A stretch of 38,856 nt of DNA, taken from contig CAZXOC010000032.1 in NCBI GenBank assembly GCA_964642165.1, forward strand, positions 1-38,856, written 5' to 3'. Every line of letters starts with the position of its first letter. Positions within the stretch are counted from its first letter, which is position 1. This DNA comes from CAYRVX01 sp964642165. GTDB taxonomy: Bacteria > Planctomycetota > Phycisphaerae > SM23-33. The notes below the pieces were generated by a model, which saw only the letters and a list, made by a program, of their open reading frames with translations, did no database searches and was not told the DNA's origin. The translations under genes were made by a program, and so were the position numbers. Positions 1-7,279 of the stretch are shown here, in pieces.

Positions 1-2
1 TG

Positions 3-1034
3 GAGGTGCTCGACCCGGCCCAGAACAACACGTTCCAGGACCACTACCTCAACGTCCCGTTCGACCTGTCCAGCGTGATGTTCATCGGCACGGCGAATTA
101 CATGGGTACGGTTCCCCCGGCCCTGCGCGACCGGATGGAGGTCATCGAGCTGCCCGGCTACACGCGGCAGGAGAAGCTGCACATCGCGATGCAGTACCTC
201 GTGCCGAGGCAGTTGCGGGAGAACGGCCTGAAGCCTTCGCAGGCGCGCTGGGGCGAGGCGGCGGTCCTGAGGATCATCGACCAGCACACGCGCGAGGCGG
301 GCGTGCGGGAGCTGGAACGGCAGATCGGGACGGTCTGCCGGCGGGTGGCTGTCTTGGTCGCCGGCGGCAAGGCCCGCTCGAGGAAGATCGTTCCCAAGCT
401 CGTGACAGGCGTCCTCGGCCCGGCGAGGTACGAGAGCGAGATCGCGCAGCGGACGTCGGTTCCCGGCGTGGCCACCGGGCTGGCCTACACGCCGGCGGGC
501 GGCGAGATCATCTTCGTGGAGGCCGCCGCCTACCCCGGCAAGGGCTCGCTGACGCTCACGGGGCAGATCGGTGAGGTGATGCGCGAGTCCGCCGTCGCGG
601 CGCTGAGCTTCGTCAAGAGCTCCGCCAAGAAGCTCCGGATCGACGTCGAGCAGCTCAGCAAGACCGACATCCACGTCCACGTGCCGGCCGGAGCCGTGCC
701 GAAGGACGGTCCCTCGGCCGGGGTGGCCATGATCACCGCCTTAGCCAGCCTGTTGACGAACCGTCCCGTCCACCACGACACGGCCATGACCGGGGAGATC
801 ACGCTCCGCGGGCTGGTGCTGCCGATCGGCGGGGTGAAGGAGAAGCTCCTGGCGGCTCGGCGGGCCGGCATCCGGACCGTCATCCTGCCCGCGCGAAACC
901 GCAAGGACCTGGTGGACGTGCCGGAGGACGTCAAGCGGGACCTGGAGTTCCGCTTCGCCAGGACGATCCGCGACGTGCTGGACGCGGCGATGGACAGCCG
1001 GTCGGATCCGAAGCCGACGGGGCGGCGCAAGTAA
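3..1034 (+). CDS. lon: Lon ATP-dependent protease, C-terminal part (5' end outside window)
   Basis: About 343 residues of a Lon protease, a homo-hexameric cytoplasmic AAA+ protease that degrades misfolded and regulatory proteins. The reading frame is open to the left edge, so the start, substrate-binding N domain and Walker motifs lie outside. What is seen begins in the AAA+ module with sensor-1 (FIGTAN) and an arginine-finger segment (RDRME), then the alpha-helical lid, then the protease domain. The catalytic Ser lies in PKDGPSAGVAM (about base 715) and the Lys of the Ser-Lys dyad in GGVKEKLLAA (about base 840). The C-terminus is a normal short basic tail. The stop is followed by a structured stretch whose terminator faces the opposite strand, so no obvious terminator for lon itself is seen. 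Identification is firm. Confidence 0.97.
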   Translation, partial: EVLDPAQNNTFQDHYLNVPFDLSSVMFIGTANYMGTVPPALRDRMEVIELPGYTRQEKLHIAMQYLVPRQLRENGLKPSQARWGEAAVLRIIDQHTREAGVRELERQIGTVCRRVAVLVAGGKARSRKIVPKLVTGVLGPARYESEIAQRTSVPGVATGLAYTPAGGEIIFVEAAAYPGKGSLTLTGQIGEVMRESAVAALSFVKSSAKKLRIDVEQLSKTDIHVHVPAGAVPKDGPSAGVAMITALASLLTNRPVHHDTAMTGEITLRGLVLPIGGVKEKLLAARRAGIRTVILPARNRKDLVDVPEDVKRDLEFRFARTIRDVLDAAMDSRSDPKPTGRRK

Positions 1035-1091
1035 CCTGGGGGACGGAGCGGCTCCGGCCTGCCGTGCGGCGTCGCGCCGCGTGGGGCGCAT

Positions 1092-1131
1092 AAAAAAACC
1101 GAGTCGATCCGGCTGGACTCGATCGACTCGG
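1092..1131 (-). terminator. Rho-independent terminator (minus strand)
   Basis: An 11-bp perfect stem (CCGAGTCGATC at 1099-1109, GATCGACTCGG at 1121-1131, 11-nt loop) is followed on the minus strand by seven consecutive T (1092-1098 read as A on plus). This is a textbook intrinsic terminator for leftward transcription. On the plus strand it is followed by a C/T-mixed stretch, so it should work poorly for lon. The last recognisable leftward coding region ends at 1772, so it terminates either a long 3' UTR or a separate RNA. Confidence 0.85.
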
Positions 1132-1440
1132 CCCTCCTTCCCTTCGGGCAAGCCGTTGCAGCCAAGTCGGCCGTTCGACTGCCGAAGCCCTCGGCTTTAG
1201 CCTTTGCCCTCCGGCAAAGGGCCTCCGGAAGAGTAGGACTTACAAAAGGTATGCCATCGGTTCGTCCGGGGTACTGGTGCGGCCCGCCTCCGCATACAAC
1301 CCCTTTTTCGCCATCGCTATAGGCGGATGGCTGGCCGGAAGACGAGGCGGCCCGGCGCCCCACCGCGCGCTGCGAGGCGTCAACACCCCGCAGGTGCTAC
1401 TATATCTAAGGCTTTATAGATAAATCGATTGCGTGTTTCG
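1092..1440 (-). ncRNA. Candidate structured minus-strand RNA ending in a terminator
   Basis: Just before the terminator the minus strand carries consecutive hairpins: arms at 1165-1169/1176-1180 (5 bp), 1185-1189/1193-1197 (5 bp) and 1201-1208/1213-1220 (8 bp perfect, CCTTTGCC/GGCAAAGG). Further upstream a 24-codon ORF (ATG at 1314, TAA at 1240-1242, ending PMAYLL) lacks a clear ribosome site. An AT-rich segment at 1400-1421 with the arms TATCTA/TAGATA could hold a promoter or operator. It does not match the tmRNA, RNase P, SRP or 6S signatures that I searched for by eye. It could be a small RNA, an attenuator, or only the 3' UTR of the leftward operon. No family is assigned. Confidence 0.3.
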
Positions 1441-1771
1441 CCACGTACGTTTACAGGAGGCAACATCGGCCCCTCCGGTGGGACCTTTCCGATTACGCCC
1501 GCCTTGCCGGGGGCTGCCGAAGAATGCACCCGCTACCTCACGCAGAAAACGAGACTTATGCCCCATGCTGGGACGGGTGGCAACTCGCGGCCACGAATTC
1601 CTTTTCTTCCGCGTCCGCGACGCATAGAATACACAGAGCCGACGGCATGGACTCACGGGTCGGCGGCTTGCGCATACCATGATGGGCGGCCCGGCATGAA
1701 CCTTGGCGCGTCCCCCCCCGCGCGCCACATGTCGGCCGCCCACTTTTCCTGTCTGGCCTTGACGGGCCTGC
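1441..1771. other. Intergenic stretch, no gene recognised
   Basis: Open frames exist on both strands here, but none has family resemblance, a ribosome site or a plausible composition; several read into the frameshifted gene at 1772-2375. I see nothing assignable. It may be the upstream part of the minus-strand transcript that ends at 1092. Confidence 0.4.
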
Positions 1772-2375
1772 TCACATCAGGTCGAAGAAGCTCTCCTTGC
1801 CCACGTGCGGGAGGTAGGTCTCCAGGGCCTCGGGCAGGGGCAGCGTGCTGAGGTGCCACCAGCCGCCCTCGTCCATCCAGGTCATCCGCTCCACCGCGAA
1901 GGTCCGGCGAGTAGTGCGTCGTCTCCTCAAGCCACCGGCGGCTCTCCTCCTTCTTGTGCTGCACGTACCCGTCGATGACGGCATCGCCAAGCTGCTTCCG
2001 CATGGCCGACTCGAGTTGGCGGCCCAACTCTCCCAAGGTCCCGAAGGGACTGAGAAGCTCCGCGATCTCGTCGACGTCCCGGTCCGGTTCGAAGACCGTG
2101 ATGTGTCTGCCCTTCACCTCGATCCGGTACCGCCCGAGCCCGTGGCTCTTCCGGGCCGCCTGGGCGAGCTTTTCTTCCAGCGGCGCGATCTGCCTCGGCC
2201 GCGCCTTGCGGACGGAAGCCTGGCCATTGACGTTCTCGAGGGCCTCGTAGCCCGCCGGCAGGTCCGACATCGCCCCGTCGGCAGAGCGCTTGAGCGTGTA
2301 GCGGACCTTGCCCGCCTTCGTGCGGGATTCGTGCAGGAAGTAGGCAACGCCCTTGCGATTGACATAGCGGAACAT
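1772..2375 (-). pseudogene. Conserved-looking hypothetical protein, broken by one frameshift
   Basis: The frame starting at 2375 (MFRYVNRKGVAYFL, preceded by GGAG) reads well for about 150 residues to LEETTHYSPDL, then decays into arginine/glycine-rich out-of-frame sequence. The adjacent frame then gives a natural-looking ending with TFAVERMTWMDEGGWWHLS and FFDLM before TGA at 1772-1774. A single-base indel near 1905-1925 (sequence TACTCGCCGGACCTTCGC on the minus strand) would restore one protein of about 200 residues. The N-terminal part is basic and mixed alpha/beta; the function is not recognised. It follows the ThiD2-ThiE gene by 57 bases and may share its transcript. It is either a real inactivated gene or a sequence error. 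Confidence 0.6.
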
Positions 2376-2432
2376 GCGTCGCTCCCTCGGGCGAGGTGAC
2401 GAATCGCGACTATGGGCTGGAGCCGCGCCGGC

Positions 2433-3461
2433 TCAATCCAGCTCCTGGCGGATGGCCCGGGCGGCGGCCTTGGGCTGCTCGGCGCCGCAGACGGCGGAGC
2501 AGACGGCTACGAGCGTCGCGCCGGCCTGTCGGACGCTTCGGGCGTTTTCGGCCGTGACGCCGCCGATGGCGACGATGGGCAAGGGCACGGCGTCGGCGAC
2601 TTCGTGGAGCATCTCGAGCCCAACGGGCGGACCGGCCTCCTTCGTGTCCGTCCCGAAGACCGGCCCGACGGAGACGTAGTCAGCCCCCTCGTTGACGGCG
2701 GCCTTGGCCTGCGCCAGCGAGTGGGTGCTTCGTCCGATGACGGCGCCGGGTCGAAGCAGCCGCCGGGCCTCGGCGATGGGCAGGTCGTGCTGGCCCAGGT
2801 GCACGCCGTCGGCCCCGACCATCGCGGCCACGTCGGGCCGGTCGTTGACGATGAACAGCCGTCCCGTCTCGTCGGTCAGTTCGCGCAGTTCGGCCGCCAG
2901 GGCCAGAAGCTGATCGTCGGGTGTGCCCTTCTCGCGGAGTTGGACGACGTCGGCGCCGCCGGCGATCGCCGCCCGGGCGCACTGCCGCAAGCTGCCCGCG
3001 CACAGGTGGGTGCTGACGAGCACGTAGAGCTTCGCGTCGGCGAGCCGGCGCCCCACCATCAGCCGCCCCATGATGCGCTTCTCGAGCGTGTAGCCGTTGT
3101 AGCGCATCCGCTCGATCTGGAGGACTTTCTGCGGCGCGATGAACTTGCCGTATTCCTCGATGGTCCGCAGGGCCTCGGTGAGGCGTTTGCACGCGGCCGT
3201 CGCGACGTCCTCCAGGCCGGTGCGCTTCGTTTCGGTGGGGCTGGAGATCTCCGTGCCGATGTCGCCGGGCGTGTCGCGGCTGACGAGGAATTCCTCGGCC
3301 GGCATGGCTTGGAGGATTTCCGCCAGGTTGCTCCGGAGGCTTTTGGCCATGGCGGTGATGGCCGGATCGTTCAGGGCAAACCTGCCGCAGTCCTCGGCGA
3401 CGCGGAGGGCCTCGCGGGCCCGGTTGAAGTTCGCGTCGAGTATCCGGTAGACCTCTCGCAT
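2433..3461 (-). CDS. thiE: Bifunctional ThiD2 (HMP-P kinase)-ThiE (thiamine-phosphate synthase)
   Basis: This 342-residue protein acts in the cytoplasmic step that joins the two halves of thiamine. Residues 1-130 (RILDANFNRAREALRV near the start, SPTETKRTGLEDVATA) match the ThiD2 family, described as a monofunctional hydroxymethylpyrimidine-phosphate kinase. Residues about 148-342 are a ThiE TIM barrel: VVQLREK binds the pyrimidine-pyrophosphate substrate, followed by VNDRPD, DGVHLGQ, GRSTHS, VSVGPVFGT and a phosphate loop at IVAIGGV. The fusion would pass HMP-PP directly to ThiE, which condenses it with thiazole phosphate. The start is 28 bases after the glyA stop on the same strand, suggesting co-transcription. 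ThiD2-ThiE fusions are known in cyanobacteria and planctomycetes. Confidence 0.93.
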   Translation of the reverse strand: MREVYRILDANFNRAREALRVAEDCGRFALNDPAITAMAKSLRSNLAEILQAMPAEEFLVSRDTPGDIGTEISSPTETKRTGLEDVATAACKRLTEALRTIEEYGKFIAPQKVLQIERMRYNGYTLEKRIMGRLMVGRRLADAKLYVLVSTHLCAGSLRQCARAAIAGGADVVQLREKGTPDDQLLALAAELRELTDETGRLFIVNDRPDVAAMVGADGVHLGQHDLPIAEARRLLRPGAVIGRSTHSLAQAKAAVNEGADYVSVGPVFGTDTKEAGPPVGLEMLHEVADAVPLPIVAIGGVTAENARSVRQAGATLVAVCSAVCGAEQPKAAARAIRQELD

Positions 3462-3489
3462 GGCGCGGCCCTCCGCCGTTCGCGGCGTT

Positions 3490-4743
3490 CTACGGATTGT
3501 TCTCGTTGGGGATGGGGAACTGCCGGCACAGCTCCAGCGCCTTCCCGCGGATGTCTTCCACGACGGCCTCGTCGCCCTTCGACGTGAGGACCCGGTCGAT
3601 CCACCCGGCGACGGCCTTCATCTGTTCGACGCCCATGCCGCGCGTCGTCAGGGCCGGCGTGCCCAGGCGGATGCCCGAGGCCTCCACGGGCTTCCTCGGG
3701 TCGAACGGGATGACGTTCTTGTTGGTGATGATGCCCGCCGAGGCCAACCAGGCCGCGGCGACGTGCCCGGTGAGGTCCGGGTCGCGGCTGCGCAGGTTCA
3801 CGAGCACGAGGTGGTTGTCCGTGCCGCCGGAGACGAGCCGCCAGCCGGCCTCCAGCAGCCCCTCCGCCAGGGCCTTGGCGTTGGCGACGATGGCCGCGGC
3901 GTACTGCCGGAACTCCGGTCGCATCGCCTCCCGGAAGGCGACGGCCTTGGCGGCGATGACGTGCTCGAGCGGCCCGCCCTGGAGCCCGGGAAACACCGCC
4001 GAGTCGATCTTCCTGGCCCAGTCGGCCTTGCAGAGGATGATGCCGCCTCGCGGCCCGCGAAGGGTCTTGTGGTTGGTCGTCGTGACGAACGTGCTGTACG
4101 GCACGGGGGTGGGGTGCACGCCGGCGGCGACCAGCCCGGCGATGTGCGCGATGTCCGACAACAGCGGGCAGCCGACCTCCGCGGCGATCTCGCCGAAGGC
4201 CTCGAAGTGGATGGTCCGCGGGTAGGCCGACGCGCCGCAGACGATCAGGTCCGGGCGCAGGTCGCGCGCCTTGCGACGGACCTCCTCCATGTCGATGCAC
4301 TCCGTCTCCGGGTCCACCCCGTAGCCGAACGTCTTGTAGAAGCGCCCGGAGACGTTGATCTTCATCCCGTGGGACAGGTGCCCGCCGTGGTTGAGCTCCA
4401 TGCCGAGGATCTTGCCGCCCGGCTGGAGGCAGGCCAGGTACACCGCGATGTTCGCGCTGGTGCCGCAGTGCGGCTGGACGTTGGCGTGTTCGGCTCCGAA
4501 CAGCTCCTTGGCGCGGTCGATGCACAACTGCTCGACGTCGTCGATGTTCTCGTTGCCGCAGTAGTAGCGCTTGCGGGGGTAGCCCTCGGCGTACTTGTCG
4601 GTCAGGACCGAGCCGAGAGCGACCAGGACGGCCGGCGAGACGTGGTTCTCGGAGGCGATCATCTCCAGCGTCTCGGCCTGCCGCCGCTGCTCGGCACGCA
4701 GCAGTCGGGCAATCTCCGGGTCTACCTTCTCCAGCCGATCCAT
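3490..4743 (-). CDS. glyA: Serine hydroxymethyltransferase
   Basis: A 417-residue PLP enzyme that interconverts serine and glycine with transfer of the C1 unit to tetrahydrofolate. Visible family signatures run in order: LEMIASEN near residue 27, YAEGYPRKRYY, a PLP-anchoring region QPHCGTSAN, LSHGMKINVSG, the aspartate in LLSDIAHIAG, the Schiff-base lysine in TTTNHKTLRGPRGG, then FPGLQGGPLEH. The start at 4743 is chosen because AGGAG sits about 7 bases upstream and it gives the usual N-terminus (MDRLEKVDPEIARLL); a longer frame to 4824 adds only a basic, non-homologous extension. A promoter candidate lies at 4783-4811. The neighbouring thiamine gene fits a C1/vitamin-metabolism operon. Confidence 0.97.
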   Translation of the reverse strand: MDRLEKVDPEIARLLRAEQRRQAETLEMIASENHVSPAVLVALGSVLTDKYAEGYPRKRYYCGNENIDDVEQLCIDRAKELFGAEHANVQPHCGTSANIAVYLACLQPGGKILGMELNHGGHLSHGMKINVSGRFYKTFGYGVDPETECIDMEEVRRKARDLRPDLIVCGASAYPRTIHFEAFGEIAAEVGCPLLSDIAHIAGLVAAGVHPTPVPYSTFVTTTNHKTLRGPRGGIILCKADWARKIDSAVFPGLQGGPLEHVIAAKAVAFREAMRPEFRQYAAAIVANAKALAEGLLEAGWRLVSGGTDNHLVLVNLRSRDPDLTGHVAAAWLASAGIITNKNVIPFDPRKPVEASGIRLGTPALTTRGMGVEQMKAVAGWIDRVLTSKGDEAVVEDIRGKALELCRQFPIPNENNP

Positions 4744-4782
4744 CGCCGTCTCCTGTTCCGAGAGAATCCGGGTGAGTGGCCT

Positions 4783-4811
4783 ACTGTATCGGGGGCGGCG
4801 GACCGAAGCAA
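4783..4811 (-). promoter_or_regulatory. Candidate sigma-70 promoter for glyA-thiE
   Basis: On the minus strand TTGCTT (4806-4811) and TACAGT (4783-4788) are separated by 17 bases, about 40 bases before the glyA start and upstream of its AGGAG site. The match to consensus is moderate (3/6 and 4/6). Confidence 0.45.
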
Positions 4812-4861
4812 GCTGTGTTGGCACGGCGCGGCGCCGCCCGCCGGGCTGGATGGGCCCCCGC

Positions 4862-6529
4862 TCAGGAACGCGGCTTCTTCCCGCCTTCGGCCGCCGTGAT
4901 GAACACGACGAAGTACCGTCCCTGGGCGGGCTTGGGTGTGATCTTCCGCTTCACGCGCCCGTAGCCGCCGAAGTAGCTCCTGGTGCGGCTGGCGCGCCGA
5001 ATGAGGTCGGCCAACGCGCTGACGGGGACGAAGCGGTCCGGCCCGCCGTCCTCGGCCATGGGGTCCGTCTTGCCCTCGAGGAAGCCGACCAGGCGGCCGT
5101 CCTTGCCCACCACCGGTCCGGCCACCTCGCCCGCGACCAGCTTCTGGGACAGGCGCGGCGTGCCGTCCGCCTCGACGCCCTGGACGACGGTCGCCACCGG
5201 GCGGACCTGGCTGCCCATTTCCTCGTAGAGGCCCAGCCCGTAGGCCGTGACGGCCTGGCCTTTGGCGAGGGCGGCGCCGACCTCGAGCGGCGTGAACACG
5301 AAGTCCTCGATCGTCACCAGCCCCACGGGCACGTTCGTCTTCCGGCGCGTCCCGAGCGTGCCGTAGGTCCCGGTCCGCTGCGGGCTGGCCGGCACGACCG
5401 TCCGCGCGTCGATGGCGACGAAGACCTCCAGCGCTTCGGCCAGGGCGCCGTGGTCCACCAGCAGGGCGTTCCCTGCGACGGGCACGCCGACGACCTGGCG
5501 GAAGACCAGGCGGTCGTACGGCGGCGTGGGGAGGGTGTTCTCGCGGCCGATCCACGGCCGCCCCGGCATCAGCCACGTGGTTCCGCGGCGCAGGTAGGAC
5601 TTCCTGGTGGGCGTTTCGTACAGCGCCAGGATCTCCGTGGCCGTCTGGAACGTGGGCTCCGCCATCAACTTGCCAGGCGTGTCTTCCATCGCCCGGGCCA
5701 CGAGGTCGTAGGCCTCCCGGGAGTTCGGCTGCAGGTGCAGCACGTCCAGGCACGCGGCGAGGGCCTCGATCTTGCGGTTCCTGCCCGCCAGGGCCAGGGC
5801 GGCGCCTTGGCGGAACGCCGCCACGCGCGGGGCGGTCCGGCTGCATCGATCGAACGACTGGAGCGCGGCGGTGTAGTTCAGGCTCTCCAGGTGCGCCGCC
5901 GCCAGGAGGAACTCCCGCATGAGCTCGTCGGGCCAGACGTCCGCCGCTTGGCGGAAGTACGTTCCGAGGCTCCGGCGGAGCTTGGCCCGCTGTGCCCGGC
6001 CGCTCGACGTCGTCGTGCTGACGCGTCGGATCTTGCTGACGAGATCACGGCTCCGGGCGAGGGTCTCGGCGAACTTGTCCCGCGCCCGCTCCGCATCCCT
6101 GGGCGAGATCCACTTCCTCCGGAACATCCGGTCGCCGTCATGCACCTTCGCCCGCCACTGCTTGATCTGCTCGCGCAGGGTGTACCCGTCGAGTCCCCCG
6201 GGCGTCGCGGCCAGTCGCCGCATCGTGAGGAAGACGTGCGACTCGGGGTGGGTGAACCGGTCCTCCGGGCGGGTGGGCGTCCCCAGCGTGGGCGTGGGGG
6301 TGAAGGGGCGCTCGGCCGGACGCGTACTGGGCGTCTCGGACCGGATGATCTTCTCCACGTCCTTGATGTCCACGGCGATCGTCGCGAGCGCCTTCTTGAT
6401 GAGCACCCGGTTGCCCTCGCGCGTGACCTGCCCCTGGTGGGCCTTGCCGTTCTTCATCAGCACGACGTCGCCGAGAGCGGGAGGCACGAGCGCCAGACAG
6501 ACCAGGGCCGCCGGGATCATCTTCCGCAT
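4862..6529 (-). CDS. Exported SH3-like/TPR protein with C-terminal protease-like domain
   Basis: The 555-residue protein starts at MRKMIPAALVCLALV, a typical signal peptide cleaved near PALGD; a longer frame to 6592 would bury this signal behind a basic extension, so 6529 is preferred. The mature N-terminus (VVLMKNGKAHQGQV, followed by VLIKKALATIAVDIKDVEKI) has the small beta-barrel pattern common in exported planctomycete proteins. A proline/threonine linker follows, then helical repeats resembling TPRs (around LESLNYTAALQSFDRC and EALAACLDVLHLQPNSREAY). The last 190 residues look like a trypsin-fold beta domain (VAGPVVGKDGRLVGFLEG resembles the GNSGGPV region of S1 proteases), but no catalytic Ser-containing GxSGG motif is present, so it is probably inactive. 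Role unknown. Confidence 0.75.
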   Translation of the reverse strand: MRKMIPAALVCLALVPPALGDVVLMKNGKAHQGQVTREGNRVLIKKALATIAVDIKDVEKIIRSETPSTRPAERPFTPTPTLGTPTRPEDRFTHPESHVFLTMRRLAATPGGLDGYTLREQIKQWRAKVHDGDRMFRRKWISPRDAERARDKFAETLARSRDLVSKIRRVSTTTSSGRAQRAKLRRSLGTYFRQAADVWPDELMREFLLAAAHLESLNYTAALQSFDRCSRTAPRVAAFRQGAALALAGRNRKIEALAACLDVLHLQPNSREAYDLVARAMEDTPGKLMAEPTFQTATEILALYETPTRKSYLRRGTTWLMPGRPWIGRENTLPTPPYDRLVFRQVVGVPVAGNALLVDHGALAEALEVFVAIDARTVVPASPQRTGTYGTLGTRRKTNVPVGLVTIEDFVFTPLEVGAALAKGQAVTAYGLGLYEEMGSQVRPVATVVQGVEADGTPRLSQKLVAGEVAGPVVGKDGRLVGFLEGKTDPMAEDGGPDRFVPVSALADLIRRASRTRSYFGGYGRVKRKITPKPAQGRYFVVFITAAEGGKKPRS

Positions 6530-6651
6530 GAGAGTTGGTCCTTTGGGCATCCTATTCAGTGTAACGCGGCGCGGCCGGCGACGGTGCGGCAATCTGCCGT
6601 CGGGTCACCCCCGCGCGGCGAGTTCCCGTCGAGCCTCGAGCCGCAGTTTGT

Positions 6652-6680
6652 TTGACCGTCCAGGGCCCGCGCGGTGTAAT
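6652..6680 (+). promoter_or_regulatory. Promoter placing the start site on the GTG codon (leaderless)
   Basis: TTGACC (6652-6657) and TGTAAT (6675-6680) are separated by exactly 17 bases. Counting seven bases past the -10 box puts the transcription start at 6687, the first base of the GTG start codon of the downstream gene. No Shine-Dalgarno sequence is available in that case. Confidence 0.6.
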
Positions 6681-6686
6681 GGACAC

Positions 6687-7253
6687 GTGCTCGGAAAGCT
6701 GCGGCGAACATCTCGAACGGACGTTGGGTTGGCGCTGTCCTTCGCGGGGGTGGCGTACCTGGTCTGGGCGGTGACCGCCGGCGTCAGCCGCAGCGTCGTC
6801 CAGGGACTCATCCATCACCTCGCCGCCAACGGCCGCACCCTTCAGGAAACCGCAAAGGCGCTGGAGATCGTCTTTGTGCAGGCCGGCGTCGTCATTGACC
6901 TGCTGGGCATGGCATGGCTGGCGGGGTCGCTGTTCCTGGTGATCTGGAGTTCCCGCCAGCGGTGCAGCATTTCCTGGGCGTGGGTTTCGGCCATCGGGCA
7001 GGCCATCGTCGCGGCGCTGGGCGCGGTGCTGGTCGGCTGGGCGGCCTACCAGCCGCTGATCGAGGCCCCGGGCAGGATCGTCCAGGCCAGCCCCACCCTG
7101 ACCAAGGTCAGCGCGATCTCGCTGCCCGTTGTGGTGGTGATCGCCGTGGTTCTGTGGGTCGTCGTGCTTGCCTGGCTGCTCGTCGAGCGGGCCCGCTTCA
7201 ACCGTCGTGGCCCGACGCTCCGCGACGGGCTGCGAACCAATCTCTTCCGCTGA
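6687..7253 (+). CDS. Four-helix integral membrane protein of unknown function
   Basis: This 188-residue protein has four clear hydrophobic segments at about residues 10-32, 62-88, 95-120 and 142-168 (the last includes LPVVVVIAVVLWVVVLAWLL). Short basic stretches lie at both ends, consistent with an inner-membrane protein with cytoplasmic termini. No catalytic motif or named family is recognised. The GTG at 6687 is chosen because the frame upstream has no hydrophobic or conserved content and a well-spaced promoter predicts transcription to begin exactly there. It lies divergent from the 4862-6529 gene and converges on the large VWA membrane-protein gene ending at 7280. Confidence 0.75.
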   Translation: MLGKLRRTSRTDVGLALSFAGVAYLVWAVTAGVSRSVVQGLIHHLAANGRTLQETAKALEIVFVQAGVVIDLLGMAWLAGSLFLVIWSSRQRCSISWAWVSAIGQAIVAALGAVLVGWAAYQPLIEAPGRIVQASPTLTKVSAISLPVVVVIAVVLWVVVLAWLLVERARFNRRGPTLRDGLRTNLFR

Positions 7254-7279
7254 CCCGCCGCGCCCGGCACCGCGGCGGC

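Noticed and set aside
530..1363. Long minus-strand frame across lon and its 3' flank
   Set aside because: It is the antisense shadow of the Lon gene, Arg/Ser/Pro-rich and without family resemblance; it also runs through the terminator hairpin.
2412..3587. Plus-strand frame of 391 residues opposite thiE
   Set aside because: GC-rich antisense frame of a clearly assigned ThiD2-ThiE gene; no motif and biased composition.
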